Assembly (NCBI GenBank): GCA_025456345.1
Contig: JALOKU010000001.1
Span: 1-64,000 of the forward strand
Length of the DNA: 64,000 nucleotides
Source of the DNA: Vicinamibacterales bacterium
GTDB taxonomy: Bacteria > Acidobacteriota > Vicinamibacteria > Vicinamibacterales > JAKQTR01
Reading direction: 5' to 3'
Shown: positions 23,162 through 32,434 of the stretch, piece by piece
Layout: every line of letters starts with the position of its first letter
Position numbering within the stretch: the stretch's first letter is position 1
The notes under the pieces: model-generated
Database searches by the model: none
Told to the model about the DNA's origin: nothing
Seen by the model: the letters and a program-made list of their open reading frames with translations, nothing else
Program-made: the position numbers and the translations under genes

Positions 23162-24798
23162 CAGATGACGCCGACGGCCGTCCACGCCTGTTCGACGGCG
23201 CGCTCGACGTCGCTCCCGGTCCCGTAGAGGTCTCGCGCGGCCTGCAGCGTGGCCGCCCGGGCCATCGAGAACGTCGCGTTGGCCGGCAGGAACTGCGTGA
23301 ATCCGCGGTAGAACACCTTCTCGATCTTCTCGCGGTTGGCTGCGCCGACACCCTGCACCGGGAGCCCGGAGGTGCGGTTGGCGCCGCCCTCGATCGCCAG
23401 GTAGAACGCGTTATTGGCAATGCCCGAATTGCTGTGGACGCCGCCGTTGTCCGCGGTCCCGGTGTAGCGCTTCGAGTAGTGGTCAGGGTCGTCGTAGGCC
23501 TGGGGGTTGGCCATCGACCGGAACGCCCCCGAAGGCGCCGTCAGGTCCTCGCCGAGCAGGTAGTCGGCCTTCAGATAGCCGGCGCCCGCCTGCTGATAGA
23601 AGTACTCAACCGAGGTGCCGATGATGTCGGAGAACGCCTCGTTCAGCGCCCCCGACTCGTTGCGGTAGATGAGGTCCGAGGTGTAGTCGGTGACGCCGTG
23701 GGCGAGTTCGTGGGCCACCACGTCGAGGGCGCCCGAGAAGTAGTTCCACTGCCGCCCGCTCACGGTCACGCCCGGCGGCAGCCCCTCGCCGTACACCATG
23801 ATGCCGCGGCCGGCATAGAAGGCGTTCAGGTAGTAGAGATTCAACACCGAACTGGGCACGCTCGCCCAGTCCTCGCGCTTGACGGGGTGCACGATGCTCG
23901 TCATCGTGAGGTTGCGGTTGTCCAGGCCCTGGCGGTTGAAGCGCTTGTAGAGATAGTCGTAGGTCCAGCCGGCGTAGGCGTGCGCGTCGACCGCCGCGGT
24001 GTCGGTCCACTGGTTGTCGGCATCGGCCGCCACGTCGCTGTCGTTGAGCGTGACGAGGCCGTTCAGGTAGAACTGCGTCCGGGCGAGGTTGCCCTTCAGG
24101 TCGTAGGTATAGATGGCCGGGGGACGCATCAGATCGATGGCCAGGTACGCGCCGTTGCGCACCGTCGTGCTGATCTTCTTCGTGTCGTTCTGCACGCCCT
24201 GCCCGGTGCCGATCGTCGTCTGGAGGTCGCTGTAGCGCAGCGCGACGCCGCCGGTCGCGGCGTCGATGAAGAACACCGTGAGGTCGTCCGCCGTGAGGAC
24301 GCGCAGCCGGTAGGCGAGCACGTATCCGCCTGCGTCGGTCGGCAGGACGACCAGCTCCGGGGCGAGTTCCGGGCCGATCGTGGCGCCGGTCATCCCGGCG
24401 ACGATTGCAGCCGCGTCCCGCGGGCTCAACGCAGGCTCGACGTCGACGCCGATGCCGGTGTAGAGCAGGCCGAACACGGACACGGCCTGCCCGCCGTCGG
24501 CCTGCCGCACCAGCTCGCCGCCGAACACCTTCACCCCGTTGTGGTACTGGTCCAGGCGTTCGTGGCTCCTGCCCTCCAGCTGCAGGTCCGCTTCCTCGCC
24601 GCGCGATCGCAACTGGCCGCCGCGGAGCATGCGGGTGATCTGCGTGTCCCACGCCCGCACATCACGCGCGTCGGACGCAGCCACGGCACGCCGGTCCGAT
24701 CCGGCCTGCGCGGAAGGATGCGCGGGAAAGAGGATCGCCGCTGACAGCGCGGCGACAACGATCAGGGCCGGGCGAGCGAGCCGTCGCACAAAACGCAT
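23161..24798 (-). CDS. Secreted M4-family (thermolysin-like) metalloprotease
   Basis: 545 residues. The order is signal peptide, propeptide with an FTP-like motif (HNGVKVFGGELVRQ) and PepSY-like part, then the catalytic domain. HELAH (residues about 363-367) supplies the two zinc His and the catalytic Glu. The third ligand is the Glu in GALNEAFSD. GGVHSNSGIANNAFYLAIEGG is the M4 C-terminal motif. The total length fits a preproenzyme. It is exported, probably autoprocessed, and degrades extracellular protein. The ATG has GGGAGG upstream. A strong promoter (24826-24854) stands before it. It leads a run of same-strand genes down to DUF4097. Confidence 0.93.
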   Translation of the reverse strand: MRFVRRLARPALIVVAALSAAILFPAHPSAQAGSDRRAVAASDARDVRAWDTQITRMLRGGQLRSRGEEADLQLEGRSHERLDQYHNGVKVFGGELVRQADGGQAVSVFGLLYTGIGVDVEPALSPRDAAAIVAGMTGATIGPELAPELVVLPTDAGGYVLAYRLRVLTADDLTVFFIDAATGGVALRYSDLQTTIGTGQGVQNDTKKISTTVRNGAYLAIDLMRPPAIYTYDLKGNLARTQFYLNGLVTLNDSDVAADADNQWTDTAAVDAHAYAGWTYDYLYKRFNRQGLDNRNLTMTSIVHPVKREDWASVPSSVLNLYYLNAFYAGRGIMVYGEGLPPGVTVSGRQWNYFSGALDVVAHELAHGVTDYTSDLIYRNESGALNEAFSDIIGTSVEYFYQQAGAGYLKADYLLGEDLTAPSGAFRSMANPQAYDDPDHYSKRYTGTADNGGVHSNSGIANNAFYLAIEGGANRTSGLPVQGVGAANREKIEKVFYRGFTQFLPANATFSMARAATLQAARDLYGTGSDVERAVEQAWTAVGVI

Positions 24799-24825
24799 GA
24801 GACCTCCCAGCGGGCGCTGCCATCG

Positions 24826-24854
24826 AGACTAGGCGACCCCCGCCGGACTGTCAA
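24826..24854 (-). promoter_or_regulatory. Promoter of the M4 protease operon
   Basis: On the minus strand TTGACA (24849-24854), 17 bp, TAGTCT (24826-24831). The start near 24819 gives a leader of about 20 nt carrying GGGAGG before the ATG. A heptameric repeat array begins only 12 bp upstream of the -35. Confidence 0.75.
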
Positions 24855-24866
24855 GCGGCGGAGATA

Positions 24867-24936
24867 GGGGATAGGGGACAGGGGACAGGGGATAGGGGAC
24901 AGGGGACAGGGGACAGGGGATAGGGGACAGGGGACA
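24867..24936 (+). repeat. Heptameric tandem repeat array (GGGGAYA x10)
   Basis: Ten perfect 7-bp units, GGGGATA or GGGGACA, in the order T-C-C-T-C-C-C-T-C-C at the variable base. The array fills most of the gap between the HD-GYP gene and the M4 protease promoter. Confidence 0.9.
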
Positions 24937-24949
24937 GGGGGGAGGGGCG

Positions 24950-26341
24950 TCACGCCGCCGCTTCGTCGAGGTAGGGCAGCGGGTCGATGCCGGCGACGGC
25001 CGGATCGACCGGCGTCACGATGCGGGGCGGCGGCCCGCCCGGGCCGTCGTCGACCCAGAGCGCGACATCATGAGGTTTCTGCAGGCGTTGGCCGTCTGGG
25101 CCGGCGACCACCCGCACCATCGGCCTCGATGGGTCCGGCGCGTGGACGCGCAGCACCACGGCCAGCGTCCCGTCGTCGAGACGCACGAGGTTGCCGGCGG
25201 GGTAGATTCCCAAGAGCTGGCCGAAGCGCCGCACGAGCCGCTGTTCGAAGTGCGAGCCGTCGTTCTGCTGGAGGACGGCCATGATCCGGTCGGTTGGGAA
25301 GGCCTGCTGGTAGCTCCGCTTCGACCGCATCGCGTCGAAGACATCCGCGATGCTGACAAACTGCGTCGCGAGATTCAGCTCGGGCCTCGCCACGCCGCCC
25401 GGGTAGCCGGTGCCGTTCACCTTGAGGTGGTGCTCGAAGGCCGCCACCGCGGCCAGCGGCGGCAGCTCGAGGCGCCGCCTCAGCATCTCCGCGCCGTCGA
25501 CCGGGTGCTTCATCATGATCGCGCGTTCACCCTCGGTCAGGCGATCCGGCTTCTTCAGGATCTCGGCGGGCGTCTTGATCTTGCCGATGTCGTGCATCAG
25601 CCCGGCCAGGCCGAACTGACGGAGCAGCGTCCCGTCGATGCCGAGGCTCCTCGCCTGGGCCATGGTGAGCACGCTGACGTTCACCATGTGCGTGAACGTG
25701 TAGTTGTCGTACCGGTAGAGGGTCGAGAGTGCCATCATGGCCCGCCGGTTCTGGCCGACGGCGCTCGCCAGCCCGTCGACGAGCCGGGTGGCCATCACCG
25801 GGTCGGGGCCGCCTTCGGCCAGGGACTGCTCCCAGATGGCTTCGGCCCCGGCGACGGCGTCCTGGTAGGCGTGCTGCATGGCGCGCATGTCGTCCGGCCC
25901 CGCTTCCCCCCGCCGCTGCAGGCGCAGGCGGCCGACATGGACGTGCGCCGTGGCCAGCGCCGCGAGCAGGTCGTCGCCGGCGCCCTCGGCCTTTGCCTGG
26001 GCGGCTGCGAGGCCGCGAACGAACTCGAGCAGTTCCTCGGCGGCCACCCCCCGGCCGATCGCGATGCGCTCGATCCCGAAGGCGCGCAGGCGCGCGGCGG
26101 CGTCCGCCGCGCCGTGGACGTCGGCGAGCGCGATGCCGTCGACGATCACCTGCCCGTCGACGATCCCAATCACCACCGCGGGAGCCTCGGCGTGCGCCCG
26201 CTCGAGCGTCTGGGCCAGCTGCTCAACGGCCCGCGCGACGATCGGATGCTCCGGCGCGTACAGCTGCACCGCCTTCGTGCAGGCCATGAAGTACCGGAGC
26301 ACGTCTTCCGCGGTCCGAATCCGCCGGGCATCGTCGCTCAT
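24950..26341 (-). CDS. HD-GYP domain protein (putative c-di-GMP phosphodiesterase)
   Basis: 463 residues. The C-terminal HD-GYP domain (about 185-370) has H218, the HD pair in GLMHDIGKIKTP (250-251), KHPVDGAEML, EHHLKVNGTGYPGG and FDAMRSKRSYQ. These are the metal ligands and GYP loop of phosphodiesterases cleaving cyclic di-GMP. The N-terminal 110 residues (VLRYFMACTKAVQLYAPEHPIV) resemble the N-terminus of the gene just upstream. No membrane helix. The start overlaps that gene's stop (ATGA). With the PilZ protein at 61299 it indicates c-di-GMP signalling in this organism. Confidence 0.9.
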   Translation of the reverse strand: MSDDARRIRTAEDVLRYFMACTKAVQLYAPEHPIVARAVEQLAQTLERAHAEAPAVVIGIVDGQVIVDGIALADVHGAADAAARLRAFGIERIAIGRGVAAEELLEFVRGLAAAQAKAEGAGDDLLAALATAHVHVGRLRLQRRGEAGPDDMRAMQHAYQDAVAGAEAIWEQSLAEGGPDPVMATRLVDGLASAVGQNRRAMMALSTLYRYDNYTFTHMVNVSVLTMAQARSLGIDGTLLRQFGLAGLMHDIGKIKTPAEILKKPDRLTEGERAIMMKHPVDGAEMLRRRLELPPLAAVAAFEHHLKVNGTGYPGGVARPELNLATQFVSIADVFDAMRSKRSYQQAFPTDRIMAVLQQNDGSHFEQRLVRRFGQLLGIYPAGNLVRLDDGTLAVVLRVHAPDPSRPMVRVVAGPDGQRLQKPHDVALWVDDGPGGPPPRIVTPVDPAVAGIDPLPYLDEAAA

Positions 26342-28599
26342 GCCGTCCGATCCTCTCTCGAGTGGTGCGCCGCGCCGGCCTCGAGGCGGGCGCGGGCCGC
26401 CATGCGCGACCCGGCCGCGGCTGCGGCGTCAATGACCCGGATCGCCTCGGGGCTGCCGATCTTGGCGAGGGCGTCGATCGCGCGCCGGTGCAGGTTCCGC
26501 ATCCGGAGCGGCGACCAGAGGCTGCGGCGCTGCAGGACCACGGAGAGCGCATCGACCGCCGTCCGGCCGCCGACTACGCCGAGGCGCTCGACGACCCGCT
26601 CGTGCACGGTCCACATCGCGCCACGGCAGGGGGCCTTGACGGCCAGGTGCGACAGCACCAGCTCCGCGTCGTCGTGCGACAGGCTCCAGAGCACGCCCAG
26701 CATGGACGCGCGGGCGTCTTCGGTGCCCCGCTCCAGCGCGCCGACCAGCGTGTCGTAGGCCGACTCGATGCCGAGCGTCGCGATGGCTCTGGTCGCCTCG
26801 CGCCGCACGTGAAGCTCGGCGTCATCGAGCAGCGACACCAGTTCGGGCAGCGCCTCCTGCCCGCCGAAGTCGCGCAGCAGCAGCACCGCCGTCCGGCGGA
26901 CGGCGGCGTTCGGGGACTGGCGCAGGCTTTCGACCGCCTGGCGCCCGGCGGCCCCGAAGCCGGTCAGGATTTCGATGAGGTGCGTCCGGGGGCGGTTCCG
27001 TTCCTCCTGCGACAGCACTTCGGCGAGGGGGCGGATCGCGATGGTGCCCAGGGCGAGGCAGAACCGCCGGGCCGCCTTGACGACCCTCCCGTCCGCGGTG
27101 TCGAGGTGGGACGCCACGTGCCGCATCGTCGACGGCGTGAGGAAGTTGTGGATGGTCTCGGCGGCTTCCGAGCGGATTTCGGGGTCGGCATCGCCCTCGG
27201 CCTGCGCGCGCAGGGCCTCGGCCAGGAGCGCGGCGGCCTGGAAATCGCCCACGACGAGGAGCATGCTGACGCGTTCGAGCACGAGGCCGGCCAGGTCCCG
27301 CCACAGCGTCAGGTCCTGCTGGAGACCCATGAGATCGGCGATGAGCTCCGCGTCCAGCAGCCGCAGGCTTCCGTCGTCCACCGTCGCGCGCCACGCGGCC
27401 ATCACCTCGCCCGAATCCGTGTGGTCCTTGTCGAGTTCCACGGCGCGTTCGGTCAGGCGTCCCAGCTCGACGTTGTAATCGTCCGACACGTAGGCCTTGT
27501 CGGAGTAGGCGAGCAGGAAGTCCTCGGATTGCTGCCACGCCTGGGCCAGCGCGGGGTCGGCGGAGGCGCCCGCCTCGCTGATCGCCTTTCGGGCCAGGGC
27601 GACGATGGCGGCGCGCCGGCCGGGGTCGGGTGCCATCCCGCCGAACGCGTCGGCCAGGCGCGGCGACGACCCGTGGCCCCCGCGGACCTCGCACGCGATG
27701 AAGTTGGCGATGGCCCCGTCGCTGGCACGGGCCAGGAGATTCTGGACGAACTGGCCGAGGTTCGGGTTGAACCCGCCGCGGGGGCCCTCCACGATCGGGC
27801 CGAGTGTCTCCAGCGGCAGGCGTGTTGCGGCCTCGGCCAGGGCCGCGGTGATGCGCTCGGTTTCGTCGGGCGTGGCGGCCGCGACGAACTCCGCGACGGC
27901 CCGGAGAAGCCCGGCCATGACCGCGGCGCTCTGGTCCGAGGCCGTCCCCGGCGGCAGGCGGGCCTGCAGGGCGCGCATGACCTGGCCAATCGACTCGGGG
28001 TCTTCCACCACGCCGAAGAGCATGTCGACCAGTCCCTGGTCGACCGAAACCGAGCTGCCCTCGAGGCAGTTTGTGACGATGGCGTTCCAGGTGGCTTCGT
28101 CGCCGCAGAGGTGGGAGCGCAGCAGTTCACTGTAGTCGAGGCTGCGGACTTCAATGCGCGACTCGCCTTCCGACGCCCAGAGACTCCCCAGGCCGCCGCG
28201 CAGGCGGGCCTGGTCGGGAGGGAGGGCCACCAGGGCGAGGAAGCGCCGCCAGGTGTCGACGTCGGTTTCCGGGAGCAGCGTCATCCTGCCGACCTGGTGG
28301 CGGTGAAGCAGGGCCGCAAAATCCGCCACGGTCGGGTCCGGGCGCGCCATGGCGCGGTCGTCAACGGTCAGCCCATCCGGCAGGATGGCGAGCGGAAGCT
28401 GGTGGCCGGCCGTTGCCGCCTCCGCGGCGGCCGTGACGGCGGTCAGGGCCGCGGCCACCGCCGGGTGCTCGCCCGGGTAGAGCGCGACGCTGCGAGCTGC
28501 CGCCTTGCAGGCACGGGCGAACGCCGTCACCCTCGCGGCCAGCTCCGCAGGCATCGGCTCCGGCGCCGGGTCCGTCTGAACGGCGGAGGGACTCATCAT
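26338..28599 (-). CDS. HEAT-repeat protein paired with HD-GYP
   Basis: 753 residues from the first of two adjacent ATGs at 28594-28599. The N-terminal part (AFARACKAAARSVALYPGEHPAV... and LPLAILPDGLTVDDRAMARP) matches the layout of the HD-GYP neighbour's N-terminus (ACTKAVQLYAPEHPIV and VVIGIVDGQVIVDGIALAD). The middle is helical. The C-terminal 250 residues contain HEAT repeats (AAGRQAVESLRQSPNAAVRRTAVLLLRDFGGQEALPELVSLLDDAELHVRREATRAIATLG). HEAT solenoids bind proteins, so a complex with the HD-GYP enzyme is likely. The genes are translationally coupled. Cellular target unknown. Confidence 0.8.
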   Translation of the reverse strand: MMSPSAVQTDPAPEPMPAELAARVTAFARACKAAARSVALYPGEHPAVAAALTAVTAAAEAATAGHQLPLAILPDGLTVDDRAMARPDPTVADFAALLHRHQVGRMTLLPETDVDTWRRFLALVALPPDQARLRGGLGSLWASEGESRIEVRSLDYSELLRSHLCGDEATWNAIVTNCLEGSSVSVDQGLVDMLFGVVEDPESIGQVMRALQARLPPGTASDQSAAVMAGLLRAVAEFVAAATPDETERITAALAEAATRLPLETLGPIVEGPRGGFNPNLGQFVQNLLARASDGAIANFIACEVRGGHGSSPRLADAFGGMAPDPGRRAAIVALARKAISEAGASADPALAQAWQQSEDFLLAYSDKAYVSDDYNVELGRLTERAVELDKDHTDSGEVMAAWRATVDDGSLRLLDAELIADLMGLQQDLTLWRDLAGLVLERVSMLLVVGDFQAAALLAEALRAQAEGDADPEIRSEAAETIHNFLTPSTMRHVASHLDTADGRVVKAARRFCLALGTIAIRPLAEVLSQEERNRPRTHLIEILTGFGAAGRQAVESLRQSPNAAVRRTAVLLLRDFGGQEALPELVSLLDDAELHVRREATRAIATLGIESAYDTLVGALERGTEDARASMLGVLWSLSHDDAELVLSHLAVKAPCRGAMWTVHERVVERLGVVGGRTAVDALSVVLQRRSLWSPLRMRNLHRRAIDALAKIGSPEAIRVIDAAAAAGSRMAARARLEAGAAHHSREDRTA

Positions 28600-28677
28600 A
28601 GGCAGACGCCGAGCCGCCCACGGCGCACGGCTCTCTGGGTAGTATCGGCAAATGGCGCCGGGACTTTCGGCATGGGC

Positions 28678-28686
28678 TGCTATACT
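28678..28686 (+). promoter_or_regulatory. Extended -10 promoter of the nucleoside-salvage operon
   Basis: TGC followed by TATACT (28681-28686) is an extended -10 element. The ATG follows ten bases later without a Shine-Dalgarno, so the mRNA is leaderless or nearly so. Confidence 0.6.
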
Positions 28687-28696
28687 TCTGGCGTCC

Positions 28697-30001
28697 ATGC
28701 GTGCAGTCGACATCATCCGGACAAAGCGCGACGGCGGGGCCCTCGATCGGGCCGAAATCGACAATTTTGTCGCCGGAGCCACGGACGGGTCGTGGCCGGA
28801 CTACCAGATTTCGGCCCTGCTCATGGCGATCGTCCTGCGCGGGATGGGCGACGAGGAGACGGCCTGGCTGACCGAGGCGATGGCCCGGTCGGGCGCCCGC
28901 TTCGACCTGCAGGCGCTGACGGGGCTCAAGGTCGACAAGCACAGCACGGGCGGAGTCGGCGACAAGACGTCGCTTGTGCTGGCGCCCCTGGCGGCGGCCT
29001 GCGGGGTCGTGGTCCCGATGATGTCGGGGCGCGGCCTGGGCCATACCGGCGGCACGCTGGACAAGCTGGAGTCGATTCCCGGGTTCCGGGTCGACTGTTC
29101 GGCCCGGGAGATCGTCGACGCGCTGGTGGAGGTCGGCTGCGTCATCGTCGGCCAGACCAGGGACATTGCGCCAGCCGACCGCCGCCTGTACCGCCTTCGC
29201 GACGTGACGGCCACCGTCGAGAGCATTCCCCTCATCACGGCTTCGATCATGAGCAAGAAGCTCGCCGAGGGGATCGACGGCCTCGTGCTCGACGTCAAGG
29301 TGGGGAGCGGCGCGTTCATGAAGACGGTTGGCGACGCCGAGCAGCTGGCGCAGTCGATGGTGCGGGCCGGCCAGCTGGCCGGCGTGCGGACCGAGGCGCT
29401 GCTGACGCGCATGGACGCGCCCCTCGGGCGCGCGGTCGGCAACGCGATCGAGGTGGTCGAGGCGATCGAGACGCTCCGGGGCCAGGGTCCGCGGGACCTG
29501 ACGGAACTCTCCGTCATCCTGGCCGCGCGCATGGTCCTGATAGCGGAGCGGGCGAAGACGATTGGCGAGGCTGAGCGGCGCGTACGCGATGCCATGGCCT
29601 CGGGCGCGGCGTCGGATCGGTTCCGGCGGATGGTTGCCCGCCAGGGCGGCGACCCGGGGGTCGTGGACGAGCCGTCGCGGCTGGCGCTGGCGTCAGGACG
29701 GGAGCTGGCCCGCGCGCCGCGGTCTGGATACGTCACCGGCCTCGATGCGATGCTCATCGGGCGCGCTGCCGCCGCCCTGGGCGCGGGGCGGGCCACGGCG
29801 GACGACCGGGTCGACCACGGCGTGGGCATCCGGGTGCTGGCTTCACTGGGGGCGCTCGTGCGGGCGGGCGAACCCGTGCTCGAACTCATTCACCGCGACG
29901 GGAAGGGCCTGGGCGATGCCGCCGCTCTGGCCGTGCAGGCGATCGAACTTGGCGGGGCGCCGCCCGTTCCGCAGCCGCTCGTCGTCGGGACGGTGGCGTG
30001 A
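28697..30001 (+). CDS. deoA: Thymidine/pyrimidine-nucleoside phosphorylase
   Basis: 434 residues. It converts thymidine or uridine plus phosphate to the free base and (deoxy)ribose-1-phosphate. The family signature GRGLGHTGGTLDKLESIPGF and phosphate-site KHSTGGVGDKTSL are present, as are DVKVGSGAFM and the C-terminal domain. MRAVDIIRTKRDGGAL matches the family N-terminus, so ATG 28697 is the start despite the lack of a Shine-Dalgarno. It heads a plus-strand operon with the nucleoside transporter and purine-nucleoside phosphorylase. Whether it prefers thymidine (deoA) or both pyrimidines (pdp) cannot be told from sequence. Confidence 0.92.
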   Translation: MRAVDIIRTKRDGGALDRAEIDNFVAGATDGSWPDYQISALLMAIVLRGMGDEETAWLTEAMARSGARFDLQALTGLKVDKHSTGGVGDKTSLVLAPLAAACGVVVPMMSGRGLGHTGGTLDKLESIPGFRVDCSAREIVDALVEVGCVIVGQTRDIAPADRRLYRLRDVTATVESIPLITASIMSKKLAEGIDGLVLDVKVGSGAFMKTVGDAEQLAQSMVRAGQLAGVRTEALLTRMDAPLGRAVGNAIEVVEAIETLRGQGPRDLTELSVILAARMVLIAERAKTIGEAERRVRDAMASGAASDRFRRMVARQGGDPGVVDEPSRLALASGRELARAPRSGYVTGLDAMLIGRAAAALGAGRATADDRVDHGVGIRVLASLGALVRAGEPVLELIHRDGKGLGDAAALAVQAIELGGAPPVPQPLVVGTVA

Positions 30002-30030
30002 CGGCGCGCAGCAGAGAGAGTGGAGTCCGG

Positions 30031-31431
30031 ATGACAACCAAGTCAGAACCCAAGTCCAGCATCTGGCGTTTCTCGTCCAGGGAGCTGGCGGTCGTCGCGG
30101 CCGGCGCCGCGGTGGCGGTGGTCGCGGTGCTGCTGGCCAGTTTCGGCGGCGTCCCCAAGGCGCAGCCGGTGGCGGGCGCCGTGCTGATCCTCGGGATCGC
30201 GTACGTGCTGTCGACGGACCGCAGCGCGATCGACCGGAAGACGGTGATGTGGGGCCTCGGCCTGCAGGTGGTCTTTGCGCTCCTCGTCCTCAAGAACGAG
30301 TGGGGGCAGCGGACGTTCAAGTACCTCGGGGATCTCATCACGCGGCTGCTCGACTTCGCCAACGTGGGCGCCTCCTTCGTGTTCGGCCCGCTGGGCGATC
30401 GGGAGGCCTGGCCGCGCATCATGACCGGGGCCCTCGGGGCGGAAGGCGCCCGCTACGCGATGATCTTCGCGTTCCAGGTGCTGCCCACGATCATCTTCAT
30501 CGCGGCGTTGTTCGCGATCCTCTACTACTACGGCGTGATGCAGCTGGTCGTGCGGCTCTTCGCCTGGGGCATGCGGAAGGTCATGAAGGCGAGCGGCGCC
30601 GAGACGCTGAACGTCGCGGCCAGCATCTTCATGGGCCAGACCGAGGCGCCGCTCACCATCCGGCCGTACCTGCCGAAGATGACGCAGTCGGAGCTGATGA
30701 CCGTGATGACCTCCGGCATGGCGCACATCTCGGGCGGCATCATGGCCGCCTACATCCTGTTCGGGATCGAAGCCAAGCACCTGCTGACCGCCGTGATCAT
30801 GACGGCGCCTGGCACGCTGATGATGGCCAAGATGTTCGTGCCCGAAACCGAGGTGCCGGCAACGATGGGCACCGTGAAGCTTGAGGTGGAGCAAACCGAC
30901 GTCAACGTCATCGACGCGGCCGGGCGCGGCACCGGAGAGGGCCTGCACCTGGCGCTCAACGTCGGGGCGATGCTCGTCTCGTTCCTGGCGCTGGTGGCGC
31001 TGCTGAACGCCCTGCTGGGCGTCGTCGGGGGGGCCGCCTCCACGTATCTCGGCTTCGCCTCGCTGGCGAACCTCAGCATGCAGCAGATCCTGGGCTGGCT
31101 GTTCTCGCCCGTCGCCTGGGCCATGGGCGTGCAGTGGCAGGATGCGGCGACTATCGGCAACCTGCTCGGCACGCGCATGGTGCTCAACGAGTTCGTGGCC
31201 TACTCGCAGCTCGGGCCGCTCAAGGCGTCGCTCGACCCGAATTCCTTCACTATCGCGACGTTCGCCCTGTGCGGGTTCGCGAACTTCAGCTCCATCGGCA
31301 TCCAGATCGGCGGCATCGGGGCGCTCGCGCCCAACCGGCGGCACGACCTGGCGCGCCTCGGGCTGCGGGCCATGCTGGCGGGCACGCTGGCCAACTTCAT
31401 GACGGCGACCATCGCGGGGTTCCTGCTATGA
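30031..31431 (+). CDS. NupC-type concentrative nucleoside transporter
   Basis: 466 residues, CNT family, coupling nucleoside uptake to a cation gradient. Membrane helices carry the family motifs FMGQTEAPLTIRPYLPKM, SGMAHISGGIMAAYI, GTRMVLNEFVAYSQLG and ALCGFANFSSIGIQIGGIGALAP. About 70 residues between helices (KLEVEQTDVNVIDAAGRGTGEG) are cytoplasmic. ATG 30031 follows GGAG five bases upstream. A GTG at 29998 overlaps the deoA stop but has no such site. It ends in an ATGA overlap with the purine-nucleoside phosphorylase. Supplies substrate to the flanking phosphorylases. Confidence 0.93.
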   Translation: MTTKSEPKSSIWRFSSRELAVVAAGAAVAVVAVLLASFGGVPKAQPVAGAVLILGIAYVLSTDRSAIDRKTVMWGLGLQVVFALLVLKNEWGQRTFKYLGDLITRLLDFANVGASFVFGPLGDREAWPRIMTGALGAEGARYAMIFAFQVLPTIIFIAALFAILYYYGVMQLVVRLFAWGMRKVMKASGAETLNVAASIFMGQTEAPLTIRPYLPKMTQSELMTVMTSGMAHISGGIMAAYILFGIEAKHLLTAVIMTAPGTLMMAKMFVPETEVPATMGTVKLEVEQTDVNVIDAAGRGTGEGLHLALNVGAMLVSFLALVALLNALLGVVGGAASTYLGFASLANLSMQQILGWLFSPVAWAMGVQWQDAATIGNLLGTRMVLNEFVAYSQLGPLKASLDPNSFTIATFALCGFANFSSIGIQIGGIGALAPNRRHDLARLGLRAMLAGTLANFMTATIAGFLL

Positions 31432-32249
31432 GCGACGAATACGCGCGCGTGCAGGCGGCGGCCGCGTTCGTGCGGGAGCGCATCCCGGCGGCGCCGGAGA
31501 TTGCCATCGTGCTCGGCTCGGGGCTCGGCGACTTCGCGTCGCATGTCGGCGACGCGATCGTGATGCCCTACGAGAGCATCCCGGGCTGGCCGCCGGCGAG
31601 GGTGATTGGCCACGCGGGGAAGCTGGTCGTCGGCACGGTGCGGGGGAAAGCCGTGGCGGTGCTGTCGGGGCGGGCGCATTTTTATGAAGGGCACCCGATG
31701 GCGAACGTGGTGTTCGCGACCCGGGTGGTGGCCGCGCTTGGGGTGAAGACGCTGTTGCTGACCAACGCGGCTGGCGGGATCAATACGTCGTTCTCGCAGG
31801 GCGCGCTCATGGTCATCGACGACCACATCAACCTCGTCGGCACCAACCCGCTCGTCGGCCCGAACGACGAGCGCTTCGGCCCGCGGTTCCCCGACATGAC
31901 CGAGGTGTACTCGAAGCGCTTGCGGGCCGTGGCCGACCGCGCGGCCGAGCGGAACGGCCTCCAGCTGGCGCACGGCATCTACGTGGGCCTGCACGGGCCG
32001 AGCTACGAGACGCCGGCCGAGATCCGGTATCTGCGCGCAATCGGCGCCGACGCGGTCGGGATGTCCACGGTGGCCGAGGCGATCGTGGCGCGGCACGCCG
32101 GGATGCAGGTGCTCGGGATCTCGTGCATCACCAACATGGCCGCCGGCGTGCTGCCGCAGCCGCTGAATCACGCCGAGGTGATGGAGACGGCGCAGCGCGT
32201 GCGGGGCGCCTTCATCGCCCTGCTCGAGGAGATTGTGGGGACGATTTAG
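31428..32249 (+). CDS. punA: Purine-nucleoside phosphorylase
   Basis: 273 residues, trimeric PNP family. Motifs: IVLGSGLGDFA (phosphate loop), SGRAHFYEGHPM, LTNAAGGIN, GLHGPSYETPAEIR and VGMSTVAEAIVARHAG, with ISCITNMAAG near the end. It splits inosine or guanosine (and deoxy forms) to base and ribose-1-phosphate. The start overlaps the transporter stop (ATGA). The first three genes thus form a compact import-and-phosphorolysis unit. The length is normal. Confidence 0.95.
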   Translation: MSDEYARVQAAAAFVRERIPAAPEIAIVLGSGLGDFASHVGDAIVMPYESIPGWPPARVIGHAGKLVVGTVRGKAVAVLSGRAHFYEGHPMANVVFATRVVAALGVKTLLLTNAAGGINTSFSQGALMVIDDHINLVGTNPLVGPNDERFGPRFPDMTEVYSKRLRAVADRAAERNGLQLAHGIYVGLHGPSYETPAEIRYLRAIGADAVGMSTVAEAIVARHAGMQVLGISCITNMAAGVLPQPLNHAEVMETAQRVRGAFIALLEEIVGTI

Positions 32250-32252
32250 ATC

Positions 32253-32280
32253 GGGATTCGGGGTTCGGGATTCGGGATTC
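32253..32280 (+). repeat. Heptameric tandem repeat (GGGRTTC x4)
   Basis: Four 7-bp units: GGGATTC, GGGGTTC, GGGATTC, GGGATTC, starting four bases after the punA stop codon. It is part of a 185-bp gap before cdd that otherwise shows nothing. Confidence 0.85.
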
Positions 32281-32434
32281 GATGGGCGGGGGCCGGAGGC
32301 CGGCATCTGTGCCTGCGACGCGTCGCACGTAGCGAGCGATCGAACGGCAGGGGGTGAGCGTGTCCCTCGAAGCGGGACCGCGACGGGCGACGGGTCGCAG
32401 GCACATACGGACCGGCGAGAGGCGAGGAGAGCCG

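Noticed and set aside
21135-24798. ECF promoter upstream of the sigma gene itself
   Set aside because: I searched the 22-bp gap and the end of the upstream gene for GGAAC/CGTC and found no convincing pair.
24867-24936. CRISPR-like array
   Set aside because: Units are 7 bp and contiguous, with no spacers, and no cas gene is present.
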